Source: Streptomyces goshikiensis
GTDB lineage: Bacteria > Actinomycetota > Actinomycetes > Streptomycetales > Streptomycetaceae
Assembly: GCF_014650555.1 (NCBI RefSeq)
Contig: NZ_BMVE01000004.1
Coordinates: forward strand, 1 to 64,000
Direction: 5' to 3'
Length of the DNA: 64,000 nucleotides
The notes under the pieces are model-generated. The model was not told the DNA's origin. It did no database searches and saw nothing but the letters and a program-made list of their open reading frames with translations. A program made the position numbers and the translations under genes. This document shows, one piece after another, positions 1-9,075 of the stretch (positions are counted from its first letter, which is position 1; each line of letters begins with the position of its first letter).

Positions 1-333
1 CTCGGGCTTTCCTCCGGGCTTTCGTTCTTCGTTCTTGCGTTTCCGACTCTATCAGATCCTTTCGGGCCTGACCCCCGGTCAGCGGGGTTTGTCTTCCGGG
101 CTGTTGGGCCCTTCCGACTCCCAGAACTCTAGTGGATTTCCCGGTCGATTCATAATCGGCCTTCGGAAATCAATTCGGGCATGCCGAATTCGTTCCCGGT
201 GGGAGATCGTGCTGAGTTGGGTGCCGCAACGAGGCGGCGGATTTTGTTGTCGCCAAAACCAGGTGGCTCAGGGACAACTCGAAGAACCTTACGGACTCGG
301 CGGGGCGGTGTCAACCCCGCCGCTGGGGCCGGC
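1..333. other. Gene-free stretch at left edge
   Basis: I see no supportable gene here. Open frames crossing this stretch run antisense to the MarR gene and resemble no known family. It contains a direct repeat of CGGGCTTTC at 3-11 and 15-23, and a hairpin at 298-322 listed separately. The base composition is less GC-rich than the rest, as is usual for non-coding DNA in this genome. Confidence 0.5.
298..322 (-). terminator. Hairpin after the marR-type gene
   Basis: An 8-bp stem (CGGCGGGG with CCCCGCCG) closes a 9-base loop 12 bases past the stop codon of the MarR gene. There is no U-tract, which is common for Streptomyces terminators. Confidence 0.5.
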
Positions 334-870
334 TCAGCTGGGCGACTGGAGGTCTTCCACACGGTCCAGCAGGCGGGTCAGCATGTCGCCGAGCACCCCG
401 CGCTCCGCCGTGGAGAGGTCCTGGAGGAGGTCCTCCTCGAAGACCGTCGCCGCGCGCATCGCGTCGAGCCACTTGCTGCGGCCCTCGTCCGTGAGCTCCA
501 CGATCACGCGGACCCGGTTCGACTCGTCCCGCTCGCGGGTGACCAGGCCCTCCGCCGTCATGCGGTCGATCCGGTGGGTCATCGCCGCCGGCGTGAGGCC
601 GAGCTGCTTCGCGAGCTCGCTCGGGCCCATCCGGTACGGGGCTCCGGAGATGACGAGGGCCTTGAGGACCTCCCACTCCGCGTTGCTGATACCCAGGGCC
701 GCGGTCTGGCGTCCGTACGCGACGTTCATACGGCGGTTCAGGCGGCTCAGCGCCGAGACCACCTTCTCGACCTGGGGGTCGAGGTCCTGGAATTCGCGCT
801 GGTAGACGGCGATCTGCTCGTCGAGGGTCGGCTCGTGGACGGGCGTAGTGCCGTCGGGGGTGTCACCCAT
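334..870 (-). CDS. MarR-family transcriptional regulator
   Basis: This 178-residue protein has the layout of MarR winged-helix dimers. A long N-terminal helical part (about 15-60) is followed by the winged helix (about 61-140). The recognition helix is near residues 91-103 (LTPAAMTHRIDRM) and the wing carries RERDESNRV before LTDEG, which is the typical family signature. MarR proteins are cytoplasmic repressors that are often released by small phenolic or drug-like ligands. The gene is divergent from the MFS exporter at 983, so control of that exporter and of itself is the natural inference. No Shine-Dalgarno sequence lies before the ATG; the sequence TACTTC at 876-881 could be a -10 giving a nearly leaderless transcript. 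Confidence 0.88.
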   Translation of the reverse strand: MGDTPDGTTPVHEPTLDEQIAVYQREFQDLDPQVEKVVSALSRLNRRMNVAYGRQTAALGISNAEWEVLKALVISGAPYRMGPSELAKQLGLTPAAMTHRIDRMTAEGLVTRERDESNRVRVIVELTDEGRSKWLDAMRAATVFEEDLLQDLSTAERGVLGDMLTRLLDRVEDLQSPS

Positions 871-902
871 GGGTCGAAGTATCGCATGAAGCCGTTGGCG
901 TC

Positions 903-935
903 TAACTCCTTCGATGTGTAGAGTTAAGCATCGAA
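903..935. promoter_or_regulatory. Interleaved inverted repeats in the marR/MFS intergenic region
   Basis: Two inverted repeats overlap between the divergent genes: TAACTC (903-908) with GAGTTA (921-926), and TTCGATG (910-916) with CATCGAA (929-935). Each pair has a 12-base spacer. A repressor gene divergent from its likely target makes this the best candidate operator, but the binding protein is inferred. Confidence 0.45.
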
Positions 936-982
936 CTTTAGGTATGAAGTCTTCAGGCTTCAGCTATCAAGGCAGGTGAGAA

Positions 983-2284
983 GTGACCAAGGTGATGGGC
1001 GCCGCGATGCGGCGGATCCAGGCCGGCAACGCGCTGACCGCGTTCGGCATCGGCTTCACGGTTCCGTTCCTCTACATCTACGTGGCGCAGGTGCGAGGTC
1101 TGGGCTCCATGGCCGCCACGAGCGCGTTCGTGGCCTTCGCCCTCGGCGCTCTCGTCGCGCTGCCCTTCACCGGCCGGGTCATCGACCGGCGCGGTCCCGT
1201 CCCCGTGGTGCTGGGTGCGGCGGTCGCCGCCTCGGCTGGGGCGCTCGCCCTCGGTCTCTCCACCGGGATCGCGCCGATCCTGCTGTCCGCCCTGGCGCTC
1301 GGCGCCGGGCAGGCCGTGATGCAGCCCGCGCTCGCCACGATGATCGTGTGGTGCTCGACGCCGGCCACCCGGACGCGGTCCTTCGCCATGCAGTTCTTCA
1401 TGCAGAACCTGGGTCTGGGCATCGGCGGCCTCATCGGCGGCCAGATCGTCGACGAGAACCGGCCCGGCAGCTTCACCCTGCTGTTCGGCATCGAGGCCGT
1501 GATGTTCCTGGTGCTGGCCGCCGTGATCCTCACCGTACGGATGCCGCACGCGCCGGTCATCAAGGACGCCGTGCCGCGGGACCCCGCGCAGGCGGGCGGC
1601 AGCGGCTGGCAGCGGCTGCTGCGGCACAGGGCCATGGTGAAGCTGCTGGTACTGGGCTTCGTGATCTTCTTCGCCTGCTACGGACAGTTCGAGTCCGGTC
1701 TAGCCGCCTTCGGTACCGAGGCCGCCGGTATCTCGCCGTCCACCCTCGGGTTCGCTCTCGCCGCCAACACCGGTGCGATCGTCGTCGCGCAGTTCGCGGT
1801 GCTGAAGCTGGTCGAGAAGCGCCGCCGCTCCCGTGTGATCGCGCTGGTCGGTCTGATCTGGACCGTGGCGTGGGTCATCGCCGGGTTCTCGGGGCTGGGG
1901 CACGGCAGCGCGATGATGGCCGCCGCCGCGTTCATCTCCACGTACGCGCTCTTCGGCATCGGCGAGGCGATGCTGTCCCCGACGCTGGCCCCGCTGGTGG
2001 CCGATCTGGCTCCGGAGGGTTCGGTCGGGCAGTACAACTCGGCTTTCGCCCTGGTCAAGCAGATGGCGCTGGCGCTCGGCCCGCTCGGGGTGCCGCTGGG
2101 CGCGGGTGTGCCGATGCTCTACATCGGCACGTTCATCGTCGTTTCGCTGGGCATCGCGGCGCTGGCGCTGCGGCTCGGGAAGCAGCTGAGCCCGGCGCAG
2201 GACAACCCGTCGCTGGTGGGCAGCCGGATCGTGGCGCAGGGCCCGGCGGCCGGCTCCAAGGTCGGCGAACCCGTCGCCGCGTAG
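983..2284 (+). CDS. MFS family transporter
   Basis: This 433-residue protein is very hydrophobic along its length, with about twelve predicted membrane helices. Between helices 2 and 3 is the MFS signature-like stretch GRVIDRRGPVPVV. A charged loop in the middle (about residues 190-215) separates the two six-helix halves. It is probably a drug or metabolite exporter in the cytoplasmic membrane, judging from its divergent MarR neighbour; the substrate cannot be read from the sequence. The start is uncertain. GTG at 983 gives the longest form, but AGGTGAG at 974-980 is too close to it and better placed for GTG at 992 or ATG at 995. A strong hairpin follows the stop. Confidence 0.85.
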   Translation: MTKVMGAAMRRIQAGNALTAFGIGFTVPFLYIYVAQVRGLGSMAATSAFVAFALGALVALPFTGRVIDRRGPVPVVLGAAVAASAGALALGLSTGIAPILLSALALGAGQAVMQPALATMIVWCSTPATRTRSFAMQFFMQNLGLGIGGLIGGQIVDENRPGSFTLLFGIEAVMFLVLAAVILTVRMPHAPVIKDAVPRDPAQAGGSGWQRLLRHRAMVKLLVLGFVIFFACYGQFESGLAAFGTEAAGISPSTLGFALAANTGAIVVAQFAVLKLVEKRRRSRVIALVGLIWTVAWVIAGFSGLGHGSAMMAAAAFISTYALFGIGEAMLSPTLAPLVADLAPEGSVGQYNSAFALVKQMALALGPLGVPLGAGVPMLYIGTFIVVSLGIAALALRLGKQLSPAQDNPSLVGSRIVAQGPAAGSKVGEPVAA

Positions 2285-2300
2285 AACGACGTACTCACGC

Positions 2301-2344
2301 ACGTGCTGAAGGCCCCGGTCCTTGGACCGGGGCCTTCAGCACGT
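2301..2344. terminator. Bidirectional terminator between MFS gene and PP2C phosphatase gene
   Basis: A perfect stem of about 21 bp with a tiny central loop (around 2322-2323) lies between two convergent genes that end at 2284 and 2356. It is one of the strongest hairpins in the window. Confidence 0.8.
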
Positions 2345-2355
2345 TCGGGCGACGG

Positions 2356-4113
2356 CTACTTGTCCGGGAGGGCGAACTCGCACCAGACGGCCTTGCCGCC
2401 GCCCGGGGTGCGGCGGGAGCCCCAGGAGGAGGCGATGGTCGCGACGATCGAGATGCCGCGGCCGGTCTCGTCGGCCGGTTCGGCGCGGCGGCGGCGCGGG
2501 AGGTGGTCGTCCCCGTCGGTGACCTCGATGATCAGGCGGCGGTCGGTGCGGCGCAGCCTCAGCCGCATGGGCGGGGTGCCGTGCTGGAGGGAGTTCGCGA
2601 CGAGCTCGCTGGCGGCGAGGACGCCGAGGTCGCACAGCTCGACGGGGAACCGCCAGGAGGCGAGGACTCCGGACGCGAAGGCGCGGGCGCGCGGGGCGGC
2701 CTCGACCCCGCCGAGGAGTTCCAGGGCGGCGTTGTGGAAGAGCTCGGCATCGGCTCCGGTGCGGGCGGGCTGCTGGAGGACCATGACGGCGACGTCGTCG
2801 TCGTGGTCGGCATCGACCCCGAGGGCGCGCATCAGGCGGTCGCAGATGACGGCCGGGGTGCCCTGGGCGCCGGAGAGGGCGCGCTCCAGGGCGGCGACGC
2901 CCTCGTCGATGTCCTCGCCCCGGCGCTCGACCAGGCCGTCGGTGTAGAGGACGGCGGTGGAGCCGGGGCCGAGGGCGATGGTGCCTGAGGTGTGGAGCCA
3001 GCCGCCGGTGCCGAGCGGCGGGCCGGTGGGGTCGGCGGCGCGGCGGACGGTGCCGTCCTCGTCGCGGACGAGGATCGGGAGGTGGCCGGCGGAGGCGTAC
3101 GCGAGCAGGCCCTCGTTGGGGTCGTGGACGGCGTAGACGCAGGTGGCGATCTGGCTGGCGTCGATCTCGGCGGCGAGGCCGTCGAGGAGCTGCAGGACCT
3201 CGTGGGGCGGGAGGTCGAGGCGGGCGTACGCGCGGACGGCGGTGCGGAGCTGGCCCATGACGGCGGCGGCGCGCACGCCGCGCCCCATGACGTCGCCGAT
3301 GACGAGGGCGGTGCGGCCGGCGCCGAGGGTGATGACGTCGTACCAGTCGCCGCCGACGGCGGCCTCGGTGCCGCCGGGCTGGTAGGTGGCGGCGATGCGG
3401 AGGTCGTCGGGCTGTTCCAGTTCCTGCGGGAGCAGGGAGCGCTGGAGGGTGACGGCGGCCTCGCGCTGGCGCCGCTCGCTGGCGCGCAGGCGCTCGACGG
3501 CTTCGGCGTGGTCGGTGACGTCGGCGAGGTGGATCAGGACCCCGGTGTGGTGGGGGTCGGGGTCGGTTCCGGGGGCGGCCTTGGGGAACTCGACGGGGGT
3601 GCAGGTGACGGTGTACGAGCTGCCGCCGCCGGGCGCGGCGCGGTTCTTGGCGGTACGGGGCTTGCCGCTGCGCTGGACCTGGTCGAGGAGCGGGAGCAGG
3701 CCGAGCTCGCCGAGTTCGGGGAGGGACGCGTGGGCCGGGGCGCCGGTGGTGCGGGGGCCGAATCCGGCGGTGTAGGCCTCGTTGACGTAGGCGACGCGGT
3801 GGTCGGGGCCGTGCACGAGGGCGACGAGGGCCGGGAGCAGGCCGAGGACCTCCCCGAGGGAGAGTTCGTCGAGGGAGGGGACGACGGTGGGGACCGGGGC
3901 GCTCGCTCCGGCGCCCGCCGCGGTGCCCGAGCCCGTACCGCAGACGGTGGGATCGGCTGGGCGCCCGTCCGGCGTGACGGCGGGCCCGGCGGCGCCGCGG
4001 GCGGCCGGGACCGAGCCCTCACCCCGCTTGGCCTGGGCGGCGGCGTGTTCGGACCGGGCGGCGGCGCGACGCTGCGTTCCGGGGAACCGGGCGCTCCAGC
4101 GCGTGAAGTTCAC
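2356..4113 (-). CDS. PAS-PP2C(SpoIIE)-ATPase serine/threonine phosphatase
   Basis: This is a multidomain cytoplasmic signalling protein of about 585 residues. The order is a basic, low-complexity N-terminus, a PAS-like sensor (about 80-200), a SpoIIE/PP2C phosphatase (about 225-430) and a RsbW-like ATPase domain (about 445-582). Phosphatase motifs are VGGDWYDV, GDVMGRGVRAA and DDDVAVMVLQ, which supply metal-binding aspartates. The ATPase part shows ELVANSLQHG and DETGRGISIV. Family members dephosphorylate anti-anti-sigma factors and may phosphorylate them through the kinase-like domain, so it probably belongs to a sigma-factor partner-switching network. I chose GTG at 4113 because a GAGG box precedes it by about 10 bases. 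A longer frame begins at 4260 but lacks family character. No anti-sigma partner is nearby. Confidence 0.85.
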   Translation of the reverse strand: MNFTRWSARFPGTQRRAAARSEHAAAQAKRGEGSVPAARGAAGPAVTPDGRPADPTVCGTGSGTAAGAGASAPVPTVVPSLDELSLGEVLGLLPALVALVHGPDHRVAYVNEAYTAGFGPRTTGAPAHASLPELGELGLLPLLDQVQRSGKPRTAKNRAAPGGGSSYTVTCTPVEFPKAAPGTDPDPHHTGVLIHLADVTDHAEAVERLRASERRQREAAVTLQRSLLPQELEQPDDLRIAATYQPGGTEAAVGGDWYDVITLGAGRTALVIGDVMGRGVRAAAVMGQLRTAVRAYARLDLPPHEVLQLLDGLAAEIDASQIATCVYAVHDPNEGLLAYASAGHLPILVRDEDGTVRRAADPTGPPLGTGGWLHTSGTIALGPGSTAVLYTDGLVERRGEDIDEGVAALERALSGAQGTPAVICDRLMRALGVDADHDDDVAVMVLQQPARTGADAELFHNAALELLGGVEAAPRARAFASGVLASWRFPVELCDLGVLAASELVANSLQHGTPPMRLRLRRTDRRLIIEVTDGDDHLPRRRRAEPADETGRGISIVATIASSWGSRRTPGGGKAVWCEFALPDK

Positions 4114-4291
4114 TGCGTTCAAGCCTCGTGGTGTCGCTCGTGGTCGCTGTGTCTCCCCCAGCGGCCTCCCCCGGCTGGCGCTGGGGTTTCCCCCGGAAGT
4201 GTCCGGGTTCGGCCGCTGGACGGTGTCACTCTGTGCAGGTGTGAGCCCACCTATGGTCACACGTCCAGTGTGGTCGACGGCACTGACAACG

Positions 4292-5686
4292 TCAGCCTCC
4301 GTTCTTCTTCGGGGGGTCCTTCGGCCCCCCGCCTGCGGCGAGTTCGAATTCTGCCCTGGGGTGTTCGAGGGACCCGAGGGACACGATCTCGCGTTTGAAG
4401 AGACCTGAGAGGGTCCATTCGGCGAGGACGCGCATCTTGCGGTTGAAGGTGGGGATCCGGCTGAGGTGGTAGGTGCGGTGCATCAGCCAGGCAGGGTAGC
4501 CCTTGAGCTTGTGACCGTAGACGTGCGCGACGCCCTTGTGGAAGCCGAGGGAGGCGACGGATCCGGAGTACTTGTGCGCGTACTCGGTGAGGACTTCGCC
4601 GCGCAGGGCGGCGAGGAGGTTGTCGGCGAGCACCTTGGCCTGGCGGACGGCGTGCTGCGCGTTGGGGGCGCATTCGCGGCCCTTCTCCTGCGCCGTGATG
4701 TCGGGGACGGCGGCGGCGTCGCCGGCGGACCAGGCGTGTTCGACGCCTTCGACGGTGAGGAAGGCGGTGCAGGCGAGCCGGCCGCGCTCGTTCTTGGGGA
4801 GGTCGCAGGCGGCGATGACGGGGTTGGGTTTGACGCCGGCGGTCCATACGACGGTGCGGGTGGGGAAGCGGGCCCCGTCGCTGAGGACGGCGACGCGGTT
4901 CTCGCAGGATTCGAGCCGGGTCTCCAGGCGCAGGTCGATGTTGCGGCGGCGCAGTTCGCGGATCGTGTAGACGCCCAGCTCGGGGCCGACCTCGGGGAGG
5001 ATGTGGTCGCTGGCCTCGACCAGCACCCACTTCATGTCCTCCGGTTTGACGTTGTGGTAGTACCGGGCCGCGTAGCGGGCCATGTCCTCCAGTTCGCCGA
5101 GTGCTTCGACGCCCGCGTACCCGCCGCCGACGAAGACGAAGGTGAGGGCGGCGTCGCGGATGGCGGGGTCGCGGGTGGAGGAGGCGATGTCCATCTGCTC
5201 GATGACGTGGTTGCGCAGGCCGATGGCCTCTTCCACGGTCTTGAAGCCGATGGCGTAGTCGGCGAGTCCCGGGATGGGGAGGGTGCGGGAGACCGAGCCG
5301 GGGGCGAGGACGAGTTCGTCGTACTCGATCTCGGTGGGGCCGGTGCCCTCCTCGTCGGTGGCGAGGGTGGTGATGGTGGCGGTCCGTTTGGCGTGGTCGA
5401 TGCTGCGGGCCTCGCCGATGACGATGCGGCACTTGTGGAGGAGCCGGCGCAGCGGGACCACCACGTGGCGGGGGGAGATCGAGCCGGCGGCGGCTTCCGG
5501 GAGGAAGGGCTGGTACGTCATGTAGGGCTCGGGGGTGACCACCGTGACCTCGGCTTCTCCGTCTCTCAGCTTCTTCTGGAGGCGGAGCGCCGTGTACATG
5601 CCGACGTAACCGCCGCCGACGACGAGGATGCGCGTGCGGGGCGGGGTACCGGGGTCTGTGCCCCGGGAGTTAGCAGCCTTCACCAT
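4292..5686 (-). CDS. ndh: Type II NADH dehydrogenase (NDH-2)
   Basis: This 464-residue flavoprotein passes electrons from NADH to menaquinone at the inner face of the membrane without pumping protons. The FAD-binding motif is VVGGGYVGMYTA near residue 20 and the NADH-binding motif is FVFVGGGYAGVEA near residues 180-190. Typical AGVKPNP and SAGDAAAVPD stretches follow. The C-terminal 90 residues (hydrophobic and basic, PAWLMHRTYHL) fit the membrane-attachment region. The frame is open to 5914, but the stretch above 5686 looks non-conserved, so I placed the start at ATG 5686 (MVKAANSRG). The ribosome site is weak. Main alternative: another pyridine nucleotide-disulfide oxidoreductase, but the C-terminus favours NDH-2. 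Confidence 0.88.
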   Translation of the reverse strand: MVKAANSRGTDPGTPPRTRILVVGGGYVGMYTALRLQKKLRDGEAEVTVVTPEPYMTYQPFLPEAAAGSISPRHVVVPLRRLLHKCRIVIGEARSIDHAKRTATITTLATDEEGTGPTEIEYDELVLAPGSVSRTLPIPGLADYAIGFKTVEEAIGLRNHVIEQMDIASSTRDPAIRDAALTFVFVGGGYAGVEALGELEDMARYAARYYHNVKPEDMKWVLVEASDHILPEVGPELGVYTIRELRRRNIDLRLETRLESCENRVAVLSDGARFPTRTVVWTAGVKPNPVIAACDLPKNERGRLACTAFLTVEGVEHAWSAGDAAAVPDITAQEKGRECAPNAQHAVRQAKVLADNLLAALRGEVLTEYAHKYSGSVASLGFHKGVAHVYGHKLKGYPAWLMHRTYHLSRIPTFNRKMRVLAEWTLSGLFKREIVSLGSLEHPRAEFELAAGGGPKDPPKKNGG

Positions 5687-6026
5687 CCCATGACGCAACG
5701 TGGCCGGGAGTTTGTCCACAGGCCCGGCAAATCGTGTGACCGGTGGGGGCGCCGGGACGGGGTTGCCTGTTGGCTTGGATGGGGCTTGAAGTTCGCAGGT
5801 CAGGAGCTGCGGAGCGGGTGATTCCGGGGGCTTGCTGCGGAAAAGTGGGGGTGAATGCTCCGATCGGGCGGTGGTCCGTCCGGGGCTGCCTCTTCTGAAT
5901 TGACTCTGGCTCAACTATGTTCGTATGCGTCGAGAAGTAGGACCGGGGCCCCATGACCGTGGCCCCCCTCGACGCGAAGGCGGGGAGTGTCTCCGGGGGG
6001 AGACAAGTGATTACCGGGGGATACAC

Positions 6027-6797
6027 ATGCATATTTCAGATTTCCATGGCTCTGCGACCGCCCTCTCGACCGAGAGCAGCGGCCGCGTGATGACGAGCGC
6101 CACGACCCACGCGGTGGGCCGTTCCACGCCGCTGCGCGTGGACGCCCAGCGGAACCTCGAACACGTCCTGCGCGCGGCCCGCGAGGTCTTCGGCGAGCTG
6201 GGCTACGGGGCGCCGATGGAGGACGTGGCGCGGCGTGCCCGGGTCGGTGTCGGGACGGTGTACCGGCGCTTCCCGAGCAAGGACGTACTGGTCCGGCGGA
6301 TAGCCGAGGAAGAGACCGCCCGGCTGACCGAACAGGCCGAGTCCGCCCTGGGCCAGGAGGAGGAGCCGTGGCAGGCGCTGTCGCGCTTCCTGCGCACCTC
6401 CGTGGCCTCGGGCGCGGGGCGGCTGCTGCCGCCGCAGGTGCTGCGGGTGGGCTCGTCCAGTGAGGACGGCGTCGAGGAGCCGGAGGCCGTGCGGGTTCCG
6501 CACCAGCGGCAGGCCGGCGTGACCGGGGCGCCCGACCTGCGGGTCGTGGGCGCTCGGGTGCCGGCCGAGGACGAGCCCTCGGAGGACGCGGGCGCGGGTG
6601 CGCTCCTGGAGGTGGTCGGCCGGCTGGTGGACCGCGCCCGGGAGGCGGGTGAGCTGCGGACCGATGTCACGGTGGCGGATGTGCTGCTGGTGATAGCGAC
6701 CGCCGCGCCGGCGCTGCCGGATCCGGCGCAGCAGGCCGCGGCCTCGTCCCGGCTGCTCGACATCCTGCTGGAGGGGCTGCGGTCCCGGACGGCGTGA
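6027..6797 (+). CDS. TetR-family transcriptional regulator
   Basis: A 256-residue DNA-binding regulator. The TetR helix-turn-helix covers about residues 40-90, with VFGELGYGAPMEDVARRARVG giving helices 1-3 and TVYRRFPSKDVLV the signature end of the HTH. The ligand-binding C-terminal domain is rich in Ala, Glu and Arg and does not reveal a ligand. ATG 6027 is preceded by GGGGG at 6015-6020. A TTGACT at 5900-5905 upstream could be a -35 element, with a weak TATGCG near 5924. It is divergent from ndh, so control of respiration genes is possible but only inferred. Confidence 0.85.
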   Translation: MHISDFHGSATALSTESSGRVMTSATTHAVGRSTPLRVDAQRNLEHVLRAAREVFGELGYGAPMEDVARRARVGVGTVYRRFPSKDVLVRRIAEEETARLTEQAESALGQEEEPWQALSRFLRTSVASGAGRLLPPQVLRVGSSSEDGVEEPEAVRVPHQRQAGVTGAPDLRVVGARVPAEDEPSEDAGAGALLEVVGRLVDRAREAGELRTDVTVADVLLVIATAAPALPDPAQQAAASSRLLDILLEGLRSRTA

Positions 6798-7101
6798 GCC
6801 GTGCGGGGGTCGCCCCGCTCTGAGGCGCGGGCGCCGTTGGGCCCGCGTGGGTCGCCTCCGCGTGGGTCGCCTCCGCGTGGTTCGGGTGGTGGCCGTGACC
6901 GGATCTGCCTGGTCACGGCCGCGCTCGCACAACACCGCCGCAGCGAACGGCTGCTCGCTCGAACGAGTGAGGATCAGTACGGCGATTCGCCGCATTGTGC
7001 CCAGATGAGTGGTTGGTGCGGAGAGGGCTTCGGCGTGTGTCCGCCGTGTGACACGCTGGATTGGTGTACCGGTCTGAGTGTGTCGTGCGGGGGCTCCCTC
7101 G
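6798..7101. other. Gene-free stretch with short tandem repeat
   Basis: Contains no supportable gene. A 15-bp unit starting CGCGTGGGTCGC is repeated about 2.5 times at 6844-6880. The right half should hold the promoter of the ECF sigma factor gene at 7102, but I see no convincing -35/-10 pair. Confidence 0.5.
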
Positions 7102-9075
7102 ATGAGCGTTGACGGGCTGGACGAGTCACTCGGCGGCGCCGCCGGTGAGACCGGGGCGGGGGCCGGGACCGGGAGCGGGGGGCTGTCCGGGCGGCAGGTG
7201 CCCGCGCAGCGTGGCCGGGGCGGACCGCGTGCGGCTTCCGGGGCTTCCGGGGGCGAGGTGCCGGGTTCCGATGCCGACTTGGTCGTCCGGACGCGCGGGG
7301 GGGACGACGCGGCGTACGAGGAGCTGTTCCGTCGGCACGCCGATGCCGTGCGGCGCTACGCGCGCGGTTGCTGCCGGGACCGGCACACCGCCGACGACCT
7401 GACCGCCGAGGTGTTCGCGCGGACGCTCCAGGCGGTACGGGGCGGGGCCGGGCCGGACCAGTCGGTACGGGCCTACCTGCTGACCACCGTGCGCCGGGTC
7501 GCGGCCGCCTGGGCGAAGACGGCCAGGCGGGAGCAGCTGGTCGAGGACTTCGCGGTGTTCGCGGAGCAGGCCGCCGCGGGTGCCGACAGCAGGGGCGGGC
7601 TCTCCGGGGACGACACCCTGGAACTGGGCGCCGACGTGCGGGCGATGCACGAGGCGGAGCGGTCGCTGGCGATGCAGGCGTTCCGGAGTCTGCCCGAGCG
7701 GTGGCAGGCCGTGCTGTGGCACACCACCGTCGAGGAGGCATCGCCGAGTGCGGTCGCCCCGTTGTTCGGGCTGAGCGCCAACGCGACCGCGGTGCTGGCC
7801 AGCCGGGCCCGGGAGGGCCTCAAGCAGGCCTACCTCCAGGCGCACGTCAGCTCCGCGCTGAGCCAGGGCGGCGACTGCGCGCGGTACGCGGACCGGTTGG
7901 GCGCGTATGCGCGGGGCGGGTTGCGGATGCGGGCGGAGCGGGGGCTACGCGGGCACCTGGAGGAGTGCGTGAAGTGCCGGCTGGCGGCCGGGGAGCTCAA
8001 GGACGTCAACGCCGGGATCCCCGCGCTGCTGCCGGTCGCGGTCATCGGGTGGTTCGCCGCCGGGTACACGGCGAAGGCCGCCGGGGTGGTGGCCGGTGGT
8101 GCCGTCGCCGCGGGCGGGGCGGGGGCCGCGGCCGCCGCTTCCGGAGGGTCGACGGCCGGTGCCGGGGCCGGGGCGGGTGCGGGCGCCGGTGCGGGGGCTG
8201 CCGGGGCCTCGGGCGCCGGTGGGGGCGGGGCCGGGGGAGCGGTGGTCTCCGAGGGGCTGGGGTTGCCGGTCAAGGCCGCGCTGGCCGCCGGGATCGCCAT
8301 CACCGCGGCGGCCGGGGTGGTGTTCGCGCTGGCCGGGGACGACCCCGACGCGCCGGTGCGGGAGCGGCCCGCGCCGGCTGTGGCCGCGCCCGTCGTGCCG
8401 GCTCCGGAGGTTTCCGCCCCGCCCGCGCCGAAGGCGCGGCCGTCCGCCGCGAAGACACCGGCCGCGCGGGAATCCGTACGGCCTTCGCCGAGCACTCCCC
8501 CGCCTTCGCCTACGCCGACTCCCTCACCCTCGCGTTCCCGGCCGGCGCCGGCCGCGCCGCTGCCCTCGCCGAGCAAGGCGAAGCCCTCGCCGGCTCCGAC
8601 TCCGACGCCCACGCCGAGTGCGGAGCGGCCGGCCCCGGCGCGGGGGTTCCCGCTGGCCCGGCTCCGTCAGTCGGCCCTCGGCGACCACAGCGGGCCCGAG
8701 GTGCAGACCTGGCAAAGCGGCTGGGTGTGGCAGCGCGGCGGGCTGGAGATCGGCGGCCGGCGGTACGGGCAGGGGATCACGGTGAACTCCCGTTCCTCGG
8801 TGGAGATCGCCCTGAACCGGCAGTGCACGGCCTTCTCGGCGCGGGCCGGGGTGGACGGGCTGTCGAGGTTCACCGACGGTTCGGTGCGGTTCTCGGTGTA
8901 CGCGGACGGACAGCGGCTGTGGCAGTCCGGCGCCCTCGGGTACGAGGATCCGGCGGCGCCGGTGGATGTCCCGCTGACCGGGCGCGGCACGCTGCGGCTG
9001 GTGGTGGAGCGCGCCGGGGGCGGTGCCCTGCCGGCGCTGGCGAGCTGGGCCGACGCCGTGATCAGCTGCCGTTGA
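7102..9075 (+). CDS. ECF sigma factor fused to zinc-finger, membrane and NPCBM-like domains
   Basis: This 657-residue fusion begins with sigma region 2 (about 58-115, TADDLTAEVFARTLQAV) and region 4 (about 187-250). A zinc-finger-like HLEECVKC motif (about 284-291) follows, as in zinc-binding anti-sigma factors. Next come a hydrophobic segment (about 306-337), a Gly/Ala tract, a second hydrophobic segment (about 392-412), a Pro/Ser/Ala-rich spacer (about 420-512) and a C-terminal domain (about 513-657). The last resembles NPCBM, a putative carbohydrate-binding module (GGRRYGQGITVNS, CTAFSARAGVD). From memory, actinobacterial ECF groups with such tails exist (I recall ECF53). It may be a membrane-held sigma factor that senses cell-wall sugars. 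Topology is unclear: two membrane helices would return the C-terminus to the cytoplasm. The start is ATG 7102, with GGGGG upstream. It overlaps the convergent regulator gene by 14 bases. Confidence 0.82.
   Translation: MSVDGLDESLGGAAGETGAGAGTGSGGLSGRQVPAQRGRGGPRAASGASGGEVPGSDADLVVRTRGGDDAAYEELFRRHADAVRRYARGCCRDRHTADDLTAEVFARTLQAVRGGAGPDQSVRAYLLTTVRRVAAAWAKTARREQLVEDFAVFAEQAAAGADSRGGLSGDDTLELGADVRAMHEAERSLAMQAFRSLPERWQAVLWHTTVEEASPSAVAPLFGLSANATAVLASRAREGLKQAYLQAHVSSALSQGGDCARYADRLGAYARGGLRMRAERGLRGHLEECVKCRLAAGELKDVNAGIPALLPVAVIGWFAAGYTAKAAGVVAGGAVAAGGAGAAAAASGGSTAGAGAGAGAGAGAGAAGASGAGGGGAGGAVVSEGLGLPVKAALAAGIAITAAAGVVFALAGDDPDAPVRERPAPAVAAPVVPAPEVSAPPAPKARPSAAKTPAARESVRPSPSTPPPSPTPTPSPSRSRPAPAAPLPSPSKAKPSPAPTPTPTPSAERPAPARGFPLARLRQSALGDHSGPEVQTWQSGWVWQRGGLEIGGRRYGQGITVNSRSSVEIALNRQCTAFSARAGVDGLSRFTDGSVRFSVYADGQRLWQSGALGYEDPAAPVDVPLTGRGTLRLVVERAGGGALPALASWADAVISCR

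Noticed and set aside
35..921. Plus-strand frames at the left edge (35-805 and 181-921)
   Set aside because: They run antisense to the MarR gene and have no conserved features.
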